Source: Prevotella sp. ne3005 (GTDB lineage Bacteria; Bacteroidota; Bacteroidia; Bacteroidales; Bacteroidaceae). From it: a stretch of 64,000 nucleotides of DNA. Position 1 is the first letter of the stretch; each line of letters opens with the position of its first letter. This document shows positions 33,363 through 40,734 of the stretch, piece after piece. A program made the translations under genes and the position numbers. The notes beneath the pieces are model-generated. The model was not told the origin of the DNA. It made no database searches and was given only the letters and a program-made list of their open reading frames with translations. The DNA lies in assembly GCF_900110085.1 (NCBI RefSeq), contig NZ_FOCK01000005.1:291002-355001 (forward strand), in the 5' to 3' direction.

Positions 33363-35843
33363 TTAAATGTTTGCGATAGACATGATGTTTGCGAAGACAC
33401 CTGCTGCTGTGACAGCGGCACCAGCGCCGTAGCCTTGGATGAGCATGGGGTATTCCTTATAGCGCTCAGTGGTAAGCAGTACGATATTGTTAGAGCCTTC
33501 GAGTCCATAGAACGGATGTCCGTAAGGTACCTCCTTCAACGCCACGCTGGTCTTGAAGTTCGATGGGTCGTTTTCATCAGCTTCCATCGTGGCCACAAAG
33601 CGCCAACGCTTGTTCTCTGCTTCCAGCACCTTACGACGTGCCTCAAAGTCGGCATCAAGTTCTGGCAGCTTAGCCCAGAAGTCCTCGATAGAACCCTCGA
33701 AATAACTGTCGGGCACGAAGAGATGCTTCTCTACTTCGTCCTGTTCTACCTTATAGCCAGCTTCACGCGTCAGGATTACCAACTTACGGATGACGTCAGT
33801 ACCACTGAGGTCGATACGTGGATCTGGCTCAGAGTAACGCTGTTCCTTAGCACGCTTCACTGTCTCTGAGAAGGGCACATCAGCAGCAATCTCGTTGAAG
33901 ATAAAGTTTAGCGTACCAGAGAGGATTGCCTCAATCTTCAGAATCTTATCACCAGAGTTACACAGGTCGTTGATGGTACCGATAATTGGCAAACCAGCAC
34001 CTACGTTGGTTTCATAACGGAACCACACACCACGATCGCGAGCTGTCTGCTTCAGTTTCATATAACTGTCATAATCGCTCGAAGCAGCAATCTTGTTGGC
34101 AGCTACTACTGATATATTATGCTCCAGGAATGTCTGATAGAGTGATGCAATCTGTCGGCTTGCAGTGCAGTCAACAAATACAGAGTTGAAGATATTCATC
34201 TTCACGATCTCGTCGCGCATATGCTCTGTATTGGCAGCAAACCCTGCACGCAGAATCTTCTCGTAGTTGTCGAGATCGATACCATCACGATCGAGTACGA
34301 AGTTATCCACATCGCTGATACCTACCACGTTCAGCTTCAGTCTGCGTGACTGCATCAGGAACTGCTGCTGAGTACGGATCTGCTCGAGCAGCATGCCGCC
34401 TACGGTACCGATACCACAGATGAAGATATTCAGCACCTTGTACTCCGACAGGAAGAACGAGTCGTGAAGTACGTTGAGCGACTTACGCAGGAACTTTCCA
34501 TCTACCACAAATGAGATGTTCGTCTCTGAAGCACCCTGGGCACAGGCAATGACAGAGATACCAGAGCGTCCCAGTGTGCCAAACAACTTACCTGCAATAC
34601 CTGGTGTCTGCTTCATGTTCTCACCCACAATGGCGATAGTGGCCAGACCACTCTCCACCTGCATGGGGAACATGGCGCCTGTCTCAATCTCCTTGGCGAA
34701 TTCTGCGTTCAGCACTTCTGCTGCAGCCTCGGCATCCTCATCGCGCACACCAATAGAGGTGGAGTTCTCAGATGAAGCCTGTGATACCATGAATACGGAG
34801 ATACCCTTGTTGGCCAGTGTGGTGAAGATACGGCGGTTTACACCAATCACACCCACCATCGACAAACCAGTAACGGTAATCAGAGAGGTTCCTTTGATGC
34901 TTGAGATACCCTTAATGGGTTTATTGTCATCTTCAATCTTCGACTTAATCAGTGTTCCCGGGTGTTCAGGATTGAAGGTGTTCTTTACTTTAATAGGTAT
35001 ATTCTTGACGCAGACGGGATAGATGGTTGGCGGATAGATGACCTTCGCACCGAAGTTACACAGTTCCATCGCCTCTACGTAAGAGAGTTCGTTAATGGTA
35101 TAAGCACTCTTAATCACCTTGGGGTCAGCCGTCATGAAACCATCGACATCCGTCCAGATCTCGAGAATCTCAGCGTCGAGCGCTGCTGCGATGATGGCTG
35201 CAGTATAATCGCTGCCGCCTCGTCCCAGGTTGGTCGTCTCATGCGAATCACGGTCGCGAGCGATGAATCCAGGTACCACAGCCACTGTCTTGCTGGCATT
35301 GGTGTTGTTTGTCTTGAAGGTGGCAAACGACTCCTTCACCAGTTTCATGGTCAGCTCGGTATCCAGTACATGCTTTCCCTCCTTGTTCTCTGTGCGGATA
35401 AAGTCGCGAGAGTTCATGCGCACCCCATTCTTGATCATCGCAGCCACGATGTGCGAACTCAGTCGCTCACCATAACTGATGATGGTGTCCTGCGTCTTTT
35501 CACTCAGGTCGTGAATCAGGAACACACCGTAGTAGATGCTCCTCAACTGGTCGAAGAGCTGATCCACATTGTTAAATAAGTCAATGCGTTTTTTGTCGTC
35601 CTGAATGATGGCGTCGATCATCTGGTGGTGGCGGGTTACCATCGCTTCAAACTCCTCGCGATAGTGACAATCGCCATTCTTTGCCATTTCCGACGTGGCA
35701 ATCAGCTTGTCGGTAATGCCATTCAGGGCGCTAACTACAACTACGACAGGCCCCCGTCCGGCTTCTGCCTCCACAATACTTTTCAAGCTAAGAATGCTTT
35801 TTACGGAACCTACGGACGTTCCGCCGAATTTCATTACTTTCAT
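33363..35843 (-). CDS. thrA: Bifunctional aspartokinase / homoserine dehydrogenase
   Basis: An 826-residue fusion that controls entry into threonine and methionine synthesis. The N-terminal aspartokinase (about 1-300) begins VMKFGGTSVGS and shows NLGRGGSDYTAA and EIWTDVDGFMTADP. Two ACT domains (about 310-455, GLSMVGVIGVNRRIFTTLA and GENMKQTPGIAGKLFGTL) would bind threonine for feedback control. The homoserine dehydrogenase (about 465-826) starts IFICGIGTVGGMLLEQ and contains NKIAASSDYDSYM and EPDPRIDLSGTDVIRKLVIL. The start at 35843 (MKVMKFGG) is preferred over an ATG four codons upstream. It is the first gene of the thr unit. Confidence 0.95.
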   Translation of the reverse strand: MKVMKFGGTSVGSVKSILSLKSIVEAEAGRGPVVVVVSALNGITDKLIATSEMAKNGDCHYREEFEAMVTRHHQMIDAIIQDDKKRIDLFNNVDQLFDQLRSIYYGVFLIHDLSEKTQDTIISYGERLSSHIVAAMIKNGVRMNSRDFIRTENKEGKHVLDTELTMKLVKESFATFKTNNTNASKTVAVVPGFIARDRDSHETTNLGRGGSDYTAAIIAAALDAEILEIWTDVDGFMTADPKVIKSAYTINELSYVEAMELCNFGAKVIYPPTIYPVCVKNIPIKVKNTFNPEHPGTLIKSKIEDDNKPIKGISSIKGTSLITVTGLSMVGVIGVNRRIFTTLANKGISVFMVSQASSENSTSIGVRDEDAEAAAEVLNAEFAKEIETGAMFPMQVESGLATIAIVGENMKQTPGIAGKLFGTLGRSGISVIACAQGASETNISFVVDGKFLRKSLNVLHDSFFLSEYKVLNIFICGIGTVGGMLLEQIRTQQQFLMQSRRLKLNVVGISDVDNFVLDRDGIDLDNYEKILRAGFAANTEHMRDEIVKMNIFNSVFVDCTASRQIASLYQTFLEHNISVVAANKIAASSDYDSYMKLKQTARDRGVWFRYETNVGAGLPIIGTINDLCNSGDKILKIEAILSGTLNFIFNEIAADVPFSETVKRAKEQRYSEPDPRIDLSGTDVIRKLVILTREAGYKVEQDEVEKHLFVPDSYFEGSIEDFWAKLPELDADFEARRKVLEAENKRWRFVATMEADENDPSNFKTSVALKEVPYGHPFYGLEGSNNIVLLTTERYKEYPMLIQGYGAGAAVTAAGVFANIMSIANI

Positions 35844-35942
35844 ATTTCTATGCAATTTATCTTACCGCCGGTACCCCTACTTACAATGGGGGAATCCTCC
35901 AACGGCGGTGCAAAGGTACGATTAAGTGAGCAAAATACCAAA
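35844..35942 (-). promoter_or_regulatory. thrA promoter and inverted-repeat leader
   Basis: On the minus strand TTTG (35942-35939), a 20-bp spacer and TACCTTTG (35918-35911) form a full promoter. Right after it, CGGCGGT/ACCGCCG (35903-35909 with 35864-35870) encloses GGGG/CCCC (35888-35891 with 35874-35877). Depending on the exact start site this is a leader hairpin, possibly an attenuation device, or a protein operator covering the start site. Confidence 0.7.
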
Positions 35943-35999
35943 TAAAATTGCATTTTTTTGTAATAAGACTCTTTTTTGACTGTTTCAGAGCATTCTGAG

Positions 36000-36058
36000 T
36001 TTACTCGGAGTAAAGTGGAGGTTTACCCGGAGTAAAGTCCACTTTTACTCGGAGTAAA
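36000..36058. repeat. Three 15-bp palindromes at exact 22-bp spacing
   Basis: TTTACTCGGAGTAAA at 36000-36014 and 36044-36058 has perfect 7-bp arms around a central G; TTTACCCGGAGTAAA at 36022-36036 has one mismatch. The start points are exactly 22 bp apart, i.e. two DNA turns. The spacers AGTGGA and TCCACT are complementary, so the whole block is one larger imperfect palindrome centred on the middle unit. It lies 44 bp upstream of the -33 box of the ABC exporter operon, and about 60 bp beyond the thrA promoter on the other side. It looks like a cooperative operator array. Confidence 0.85.
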
Positions 36059-36101
36059 GTCTGACGCCAGAAGAAGCCTTTTTGTTTTTTTTCAGGAAAG
36101 A

Positions 36102-36133
36102 TTTGGATGCTTAGGAAAAAAACACTATCTTTG
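36102..36133 (+). promoter_or_regulatory. Promoter of the ABC exporter operon
   Basis: TTTG (36102-36105), a 20-bp spacer and TATCTTTG (36126-36133), 42 bp before the ATG at 36176. Confidence 0.85.
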
Positions 36134-36175
36134 CACCAATGTAATCAAAGATATTAGCATTTTCCCGATTTGCCC

Positions 36176-37984
36176 ATGAAAATGAATATATGGAGTCTGC
36201 TGAAGAACATTCTGCCGTTTGTATTACCTTACAAATGGCTGATTGTAGTCACACTGGTGCTGACACTCATCGGTTCACTGATGGCACAGGTCAATGCTGT
36301 GGTGCTCGATCGAGCTGTTGATGCCATCAATGCCTTGATTGGTCAGGAAGGTGGATTCCAATGGGGCGAGGCCGTCCGCATCCTTACGCTTATTACCATT
36401 ATTCTATTAGGTAAGGAAGTGGTTGGAGCTATCGTCACCTTTTTCCAGCGCTACTATGGCGAGCGTATGCGCATCCTCGTTAGTCGTGACCTCTCTTTAA
36501 GGGTCGTCGAGCGGATCCTTTCGTTTCGGATGGCATTCTTCACCAACGAGGGCAACGAGACGGGCAAACTCCAGTCGCGCATCGATCGTGGCATCATGAG
36601 CCTCTCGAATACGGTCAACAATTTCTTCATCGAGATTCTGCCGCTATTCACGAGTGCCATACTTGCGCTGGCATTGATGTTTATTGCTAATGTCTACGTA
36701 GGGTTTGTGGCTCTTTGCATCGTGCCCCTCTATTTCTGGGTCACCTACATTCAGGCTGGTAAGATGAAAGGAGGGCGACGTGGTATCTTTGGAGGTCATC
36801 AGGCCGTTTCGCAGGGCATCCTTAACATTCTTGAGAGCATCACTGTCATCAAGTCGTTTAATCGTGAGCAGATAGAGGCCGATCGTCAGGCTGGCATTCA
36901 GCGCTCCATGACCGACTTGCAACTCAGTACACGTAAGAAGGCCTATCTCTTCAATGGCCTCAAGAGTTTCCTCGAGCAGATAGGTACTGTGCTCATCATT
37001 ATCCTCACAGCTTATCTGGTACTTATCGATTATCCCGGCATGTCGATAGGAAAGATTATGTACCATGTGATGCTCTTTGCCAATGTCAGTGCGCCCATCC
37101 GTCAGCTGCATCGTATCTATGACGACATGAACGATGCCCTCATCTATGCCGAGGGGTTCTTTGGCATCCTCCATGCCGATGGTGAGGTGGAAGCTTCTGG
37201 CAAGCATCATCCTCAGAAGGTACAGGGCGATTTCGAACTCCAGCATGTCGACTTCACATATAGCAATGGTACGCAGGCGCTTTTCGATGTGTCTATGCGC
37301 ATTCCAAGCGGAAAGATAACTGCTCTCGTGGGACTCAGTGGTGCAGGAAAGAGCACCATCGTCAATCTGCTCGATAAGTTCTACGAGCCCCAGCAAGGTA
37401 GTATCACCCTCGACGGCACAAACCTCAGCGAATGGGATACCGAGTGGTTGCGTGATAATGTGGGGCTTGTGCTTCAGAAAAACCATATCTTCGACGGAAC
37501 CATCGAAGAAAACATCCGTTATGGCTGTCCACAGGCCACTCACGAAGATGTGGTTCGCGCAGCCAAACAGGCCTATATCTACGACCAGATCATGGCACTT
37601 CCTCATGGCTTCGAGACCACAGCCCTCCAACTTAGTGGTGGCCAACAGCAGCGTATTGCCATAGCCCGCATGTTCATTAAGAATCCACCTATTATATTCT
37701 TAGATGAGCCCACAGCCAGCCTCGATGCTATTGCTACCGAGCAGATCAAGGCTTCTATCGATGCCATCAAACAGGGACGAACTGTCATCATCATCTCCCA
37801 CAACATAGGGCAGATTATCGATGCAGATCAAATCTACGTGCTCCAGCAGGGCAGGGTGGTTCAGCAGGGTACACCCCAAGAGGTCTATAGTCAGGGTGGT
37901 GTCTACAAAGATATCTTCGATGCCAGTGCCCGCAGTATGAACGTAGACAAGATTGCCAATACCATTAATCCGTTATCAAAATAG
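36176..37984 (+). CDS. ABC exporter, fused membrane and ATPase domains
   Basis: A 602-residue half-transporter of the MsbA/MdlB-like exporter type. The membrane domain (about 1-320) contains six hydrophobic segments (e.g. [38 protein letters not shown]). The ATPase domain (about 345-580) has Walker [12 protein letters not shown]-loop [12 protein letters not shown], signature [14 protein letters not shown], Walker [13 protein letters not shown] and H-loop IIISHN. All catalytic residues are present, so a homodimer can be active. Two ATGs (36176 and 36182) are possible; the frame extends only to a TTG at 36170. The substrate is unknown. A small HExxH protein and a flavoprotein follow within 30 bp each. 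Confidence 0.92.
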   Translation: MKMNIWSLLKNILPFVLPYKWLIVVTLVLTLIGSLMAQVNAVVLDRAVDAINALIGQEGGFQWGEAVRILTLITIILLGKEVVGAIVTFFQRYYGERMRILVSRDLSLRVVERILSFRMAFFTNEGNETGKLQSRIDRGIMSLSNTVNNFFIEILPLFTSAILALALMFIANVYVGFVALCIVPLYFWVTYIQAGKMKGGRRGIFGGHQAVSQGILNILESITVIKSFNREQIEADRQAGIQRSMTDLQLSTRKKAYLFNGLKSFLEQIGTVLIIILTAYLVLIDYPGMSIGKIMYHVMLFANVSAPIRQLHRIYDDMNDALIYAEGFFGILHADGEVEASGKHHPQKVQGDFELQHVDFTYSNGTQALFDVSMRIPSGKITALVGLSGAGKSTIVNLLDKFYEPQQGSITLDGTNLSEWDTEWLRDNVGLVLQKNHIFDGTIEENIRYGCPQATHEDVVRAAKQAYIYDQIMALPHGFETTALQLSGGQQQRIAIARMFIKNPPIIFLDEPTASLDAIATEQIKASIDAIKQGRTVIIISHNIGQIIDADQIYVLQQGRVVQQGTPQEVYSQGGVYKDIFDASARSMNVDKIANTINPLSK

Positions 37985-37989
37985 GCACG

Positions 37990-38331
37990 ATGAAGTTAAT
38001 ATACAACAAATATTTCCCCTTTGGCAGTTTCTATGCTGCTAACATCTTCGGCCTTATCTTTTGTCGTAGCGACAAAGGGCGGTTGGATGAGGTGGAGAAA
38101 AATCATGAATATATTCACACCCTCCAGCAGCGCGAGATGCTGTTCGTGGGTTTTCTCCTCTGGTACTGCATAGAGTGGTTGTGGCGCTATGCCAAGTGCC
38201 ATAACTTTATGAAAGCCTACCACGACCTCTATTTCGAGCGTGAAGCCTACCTGATGCAAGGTGACCTCGACTATCGCCATCATCGTCGTCATTACGCCTG
38301 GTGGCATTTGCGCAAGAAGAAGACATTATAA
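37990..38331 (+). CDS. Small membrane protein with HExxH motif
   Basis: A 113-residue protein starting 5 bp after the ABC exporter gene. It carries a putative zinc-metallopeptidase signature, H39-E40-Y-I-H43, inside KNHEYIHTLQQREM, directly followed by a hydrophobic helix LFVGFLLWYCIEWLW (about 51-66). A conserved-looking FEREAY follows (E85 as a possible third ligand, 42 residues after H43). The C-terminus is rich in His, Arg and Lys. I recall similar short proteins in other Bacteroidetes, but no characterised function. It could be a minimal membrane-bound metalloprotein or an inactive relative. It is clearly co-transcribed with the exporter and the flavoprotein. Confidence 0.75.
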   Translation: MKLIYNKYFPFGSFYAANIFGLIFCRSDKGRLDEVEKNHEYIHTLQQREMLFVGFLLWYCIEWLWRYAKCHNFMKAYHDLYFEREAYLMQGDLDYRHHRRHYAWWHLRKKKTL

Positions 38332-38355
38332 TAATAATCAGAAAACAAGGCAAAA

Positions 38356-39909
38356 ATGACGAATGAATACCAAATACGGGTCGTGCCAGAGGTGGCAGCA
38401 CAAGAAGATAGGTTGAAGGCTTATCTGGCTGAGGAATATGGCTTCGACGTAAGGACAATATATGGTGTGCGCATTCTGAAACGTAGCATCGATGCCCGCC
38501 AGAGACAGATATACGTAAACCTTAAAGTAAGGACATATATCAACGAACAGCCACACGATGATGAATATCAGCGGACAGATTATCCGAATGTGGAAGGACA
38601 CCCTCAGGTGATTGTGGTGGGTGCTGGTCCTGGAGGTCTGTTTGCAGCCCTCAGGTTGATAGAACTCGGACTGCGCCCCGTCGTATTGGAAAGAGGAAAG
38701 GACGTACACGAACGGAAAAAGGATCTGGCTCTGATTACCAAGACACAGAAAATAGATGCTGAAAGTAACTACTGTTTTGGAGAGGGTGGGGCTGGTGCCT
38801 ATTCTGACGGCAAGCTCTACACACGAAGTAAAAAACGTGGTAATACAGACAAAATCCTCAACGTGTTTTGTCAGCATGGTGCTTCAACGGCTATCCTTGC
38901 TGATGCCCATCCTCATATTGGAACAGACAGGCTGCCGAAGGTGATAGAGGCGATGCGAAATACCATCATCAATTGTGGTGGTGAAGTGCATTTCAAGACG
39001 AAGATGACGCAGCTGATCATGCAGGGGAATACGACGGTTGGTTGTATTGCTGATAAAGAATATAGAGGACCAGTAATCCTGGCTACAGGTCACTCTGCCA
39101 GAGACGTTTACAGATATCTGGCTGAAGCAAAGGTTGAAATCGAAGCGAAGGGAATAGCTGTAGGCGTGAGACTAGAGCATCCGAGCCAATTGATAGACCA
39201 AATCCAGTATCACTCAAAGCAGGGTAGAGGCCGCTGGCTGCCTGCTGCAGAGTACGCGATGGTGACCCAGGTGCAAGGACGAGGTGTATATTCGTTCTGT
39301 ATGTGTCCTGGAGGTTTCGTGATACCAGCAGCTACGGATAAGGAGCAAATCGTGGTGAATGGCATGAGCCCTGCCAATCGCGGTACAGCGTGGTCAAATT
39401 CCGGAATGGTAGTCGAGGTACGTCCTGAGGATGTAAAAGACGAAGATTCGTTGAAAGTGATGCGATTTCAGGAGGAGTTAGAACGTATGTGCTGGCAGCA
39501 GGGAAACATGAAACAGACAGCTCCTGCACAACGAATGGCAGACTTCGTAAACGGACGACTGAGCTACGACCTCCCCAAATCGTCGTATGCCCCAGGACTG
39601 ATCTCCAGTCCGCTGCACTTTTGGTTGCCTAAGATGATATCTCATCGTCTGCAGGAAGGCTTTAAGATTTTCGGACGGAATGCTCATGGTTTCTTAACTA
39701 ATGAGGCTGTAATGATAGCCGTTGAGACGAGAACGTCATCACCTGTACGCATTGTAAGAGATCGTGAGACACTGATGCACGTGAGAATTCAGGGACTCTT
39801 CCCTTGTGGTGAGGGTGCAGGCTATGCAGGAGGCATCGTTTCTGCAGGGGTCGATGGCGAGCGATGTGCTGAAGCTGCAGCACAATATTTGGGAAAGGTG
39901 ATAACGTGA
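38356..39909 (+). CDS. FAD-dependent oxidoreductase of the COG2509 type
   Basis: A 517-residue soluble flavoprotein. An N-terminal ThiS-like or alpha/beta region of about 80 residues precedes the dinucleotide-binding motif VIVVGAGPGGLFAALRL. Next come VVLERGKDVHERKKD, CFGEGGAGAYSDGKLYTR and ILATGHSARDVYRYLAEA, and near the C-terminus GLFPCGEGAGYAGGIVSAGVDG, which closes the FAD site. This is the layout of the uncharacterised FAD-dependent dehydrogenases grouped as COG2509. The substrate is unknown. It is third in the exporter operon and ends at a palindromic terminator. Confidence 0.88.
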   Translation: MTNEYQIRVVPEVAAQEDRLKAYLAEEYGFDVRTIYGVRILKRSIDARQRQIYVNLKVRTYINEQPHDDEYQRTDYPNVEGHPQVIVVGAGPGGLFAALRLIELGLRPVVLERGKDVHERKKDLALITKTQKIDAESNYCFGEGGAGAYSDGKLYTRSKKRGNTDKILNVFCQHGASTAILADAHPHIGTDRLPKVIEAMRNTIINCGGEVHFKTKMTQLIMQGNTTVGCIADKEYRGPVILATGHSARDVYRYLAEAKVEIEAKGIAVGVRLEHPSQLIDQIQYHSKQGRGRWLPAAEYAMVTQVQGRGVYSFCMCPGGFVIPAATDKEQIVVNGMSPANRGTAWSNSGMVVEVRPEDVKDEDSLKVMRFQEELERMCWQQGNMKQTAPAQRMADFVNGRLSYDLPKSSYAPGLISSPLHFWLPKMISHRLQEGFKIFGRNAHGFLTNEAVMIAVETRTSSPVRIVRDRETLMHVRIQGLFPCGEGAGYAGGIVSAGVDGERCAEAAAQYLGKVIT

Positions 39910-39934
39910 GAAAGGAAAAAGGTAAAAAAGAGTG

Positions 39935-39964
39935 AAAAGATTTGGAAGTTCCAAATCTTTTTTG
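39935..39964 (+). terminator. Terminator of the exporter operon
   Basis: AAAAGATTTGGAA (39935-39947) and TTCCAAATCTTTT (39949-39961) form a perfect palindrome around one G, ending in a T-run. The next promoter's TATCTTTG begins one base later, so terminator and promoter are fused. Confidence 0.8.
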
Positions 39965-39972
39965 TATCTTTG
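39965..39972 (+). promoter_or_regulatory. Promoter of the cytidylate-kinase-like gene, -7 box
   Basis: TATCTTTG, 49 bp before the ATG at 40022, overlapping the end of the preceding terminator. Confidence 0.75.
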
Positions 39973-40021
39973 CGATGTAAAACTATAAGAGGAAAATGTT
40001 TAACTAATATACTGTACAATT

Positions 40022-40642
40022 ATGAACAGGGAGGAACAATTCGTGATTACAATCAGCCGTCAGTTTGGAACAGGCGGTCACGAGATTGGAGCAGAGATGG
40101 CACGCCGCTTGGGCGTGAAGTTGCTCGACAAGCAGATTCTGAATGAGGTGGCCAAACGCAACCATGTAGTGGAAGAGGCGATGGAAAAGATTGAGGCAAG
40201 AAACCCGCTATGGCGTGACGACTTTACCAATTTCTACCGCAACTACATGAGCAAGGCGGAGTATGATGGACAGGAGCACGACCAGACATCGCGTGACCTC
40301 TTCAAGGCACAGTGTGATGCCATTAAGAAAATTGCCAGTGAAGAGTCGTGTGTCATTGTGGGTCGTTGTGGATTCCACATCTTTGAGAATCATCCTAATG
40401 CGCTGAAGATTTTTATTCATTCTACTGAGGATTGCCGTAAGCGCAGGATAGCCGAGAAATACGGTCTGGACCTGCGGGATGCAGCTGCGATGGTCGTGGA
40501 CAACGACTATAGCCGCGAGCTCTATACTAAGACGTTTACGGGCAAGGACTGGACGGATGCGCGGAACTACGACATCTCAATTGACGTCAGGAAATTCGGC
40601 ATCAATGGCGCCGTTGATTTCTTAATGAAGTGTATCGAGTAA
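40022..40642 (+). CDS. Cytidylate kinase-like family protein
   Basis: A 206-residue P-loop kinase of the cytidylate-kinase-like family, distinct from canonical Cmk. The N-terminal phosphate loop is ISRQFGTGGHEIGAEMARRLG, followed by LLDKQILNEVAKR, a helical lid region, VIVGRCGFHIF and the Arg-rich KIFIHSTEDCRKRRIAEKYG. The loop has GTGGHEIG in place of the GPAGSGKS of Cmk. Members occur in Bacteroidetes and Firmicutes and their substrate is not settled. It is a single-gene unit. Confidence 0.85.
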   Translation: MNREEQFVITISRQFGTGGHEIGAEMARRLGVKLLDKQILNEVAKRNHVVEEAMEKIEARNPLWRDDFTNFYRNYMSKAEYDGQEHDQTSRDLFKAQCDAIKKIASEESCVIVGRCGFHIFENHPNALKIFIHSTEDCRKRRIAEKYGLDLRDAAAMVVDNDYSRELYTKTFTGKDWTDARNYDISIDVRKFGINGAVDFLMKCIE

Positions 40643-40658
40643 TTTTTTGGGGAAATAA

Positions 40659-40690
40659 TTTGTATATGTACCGATTTTTTAGTACCTTTG
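40659..40690 (+). promoter_or_regulatory. pheT promoter
   Basis: TTTG (40659-40662), a 20-bp spacer and TACCTTTG (40683-40690), 44 bp before the pheT ATG. Confidence 0.85.
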
Positions 40691-40734
40691 CACGCTGAAA
40701 TTTCAAAGTTAGTAATTACTAAAGAATCGGTATA

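Noticed and set aside
36644..37645. 333-residue minus-strand open frame
   Set aside because: It is a shadow of the ABC exporter, which has all ATPase motifs on the plus strand.
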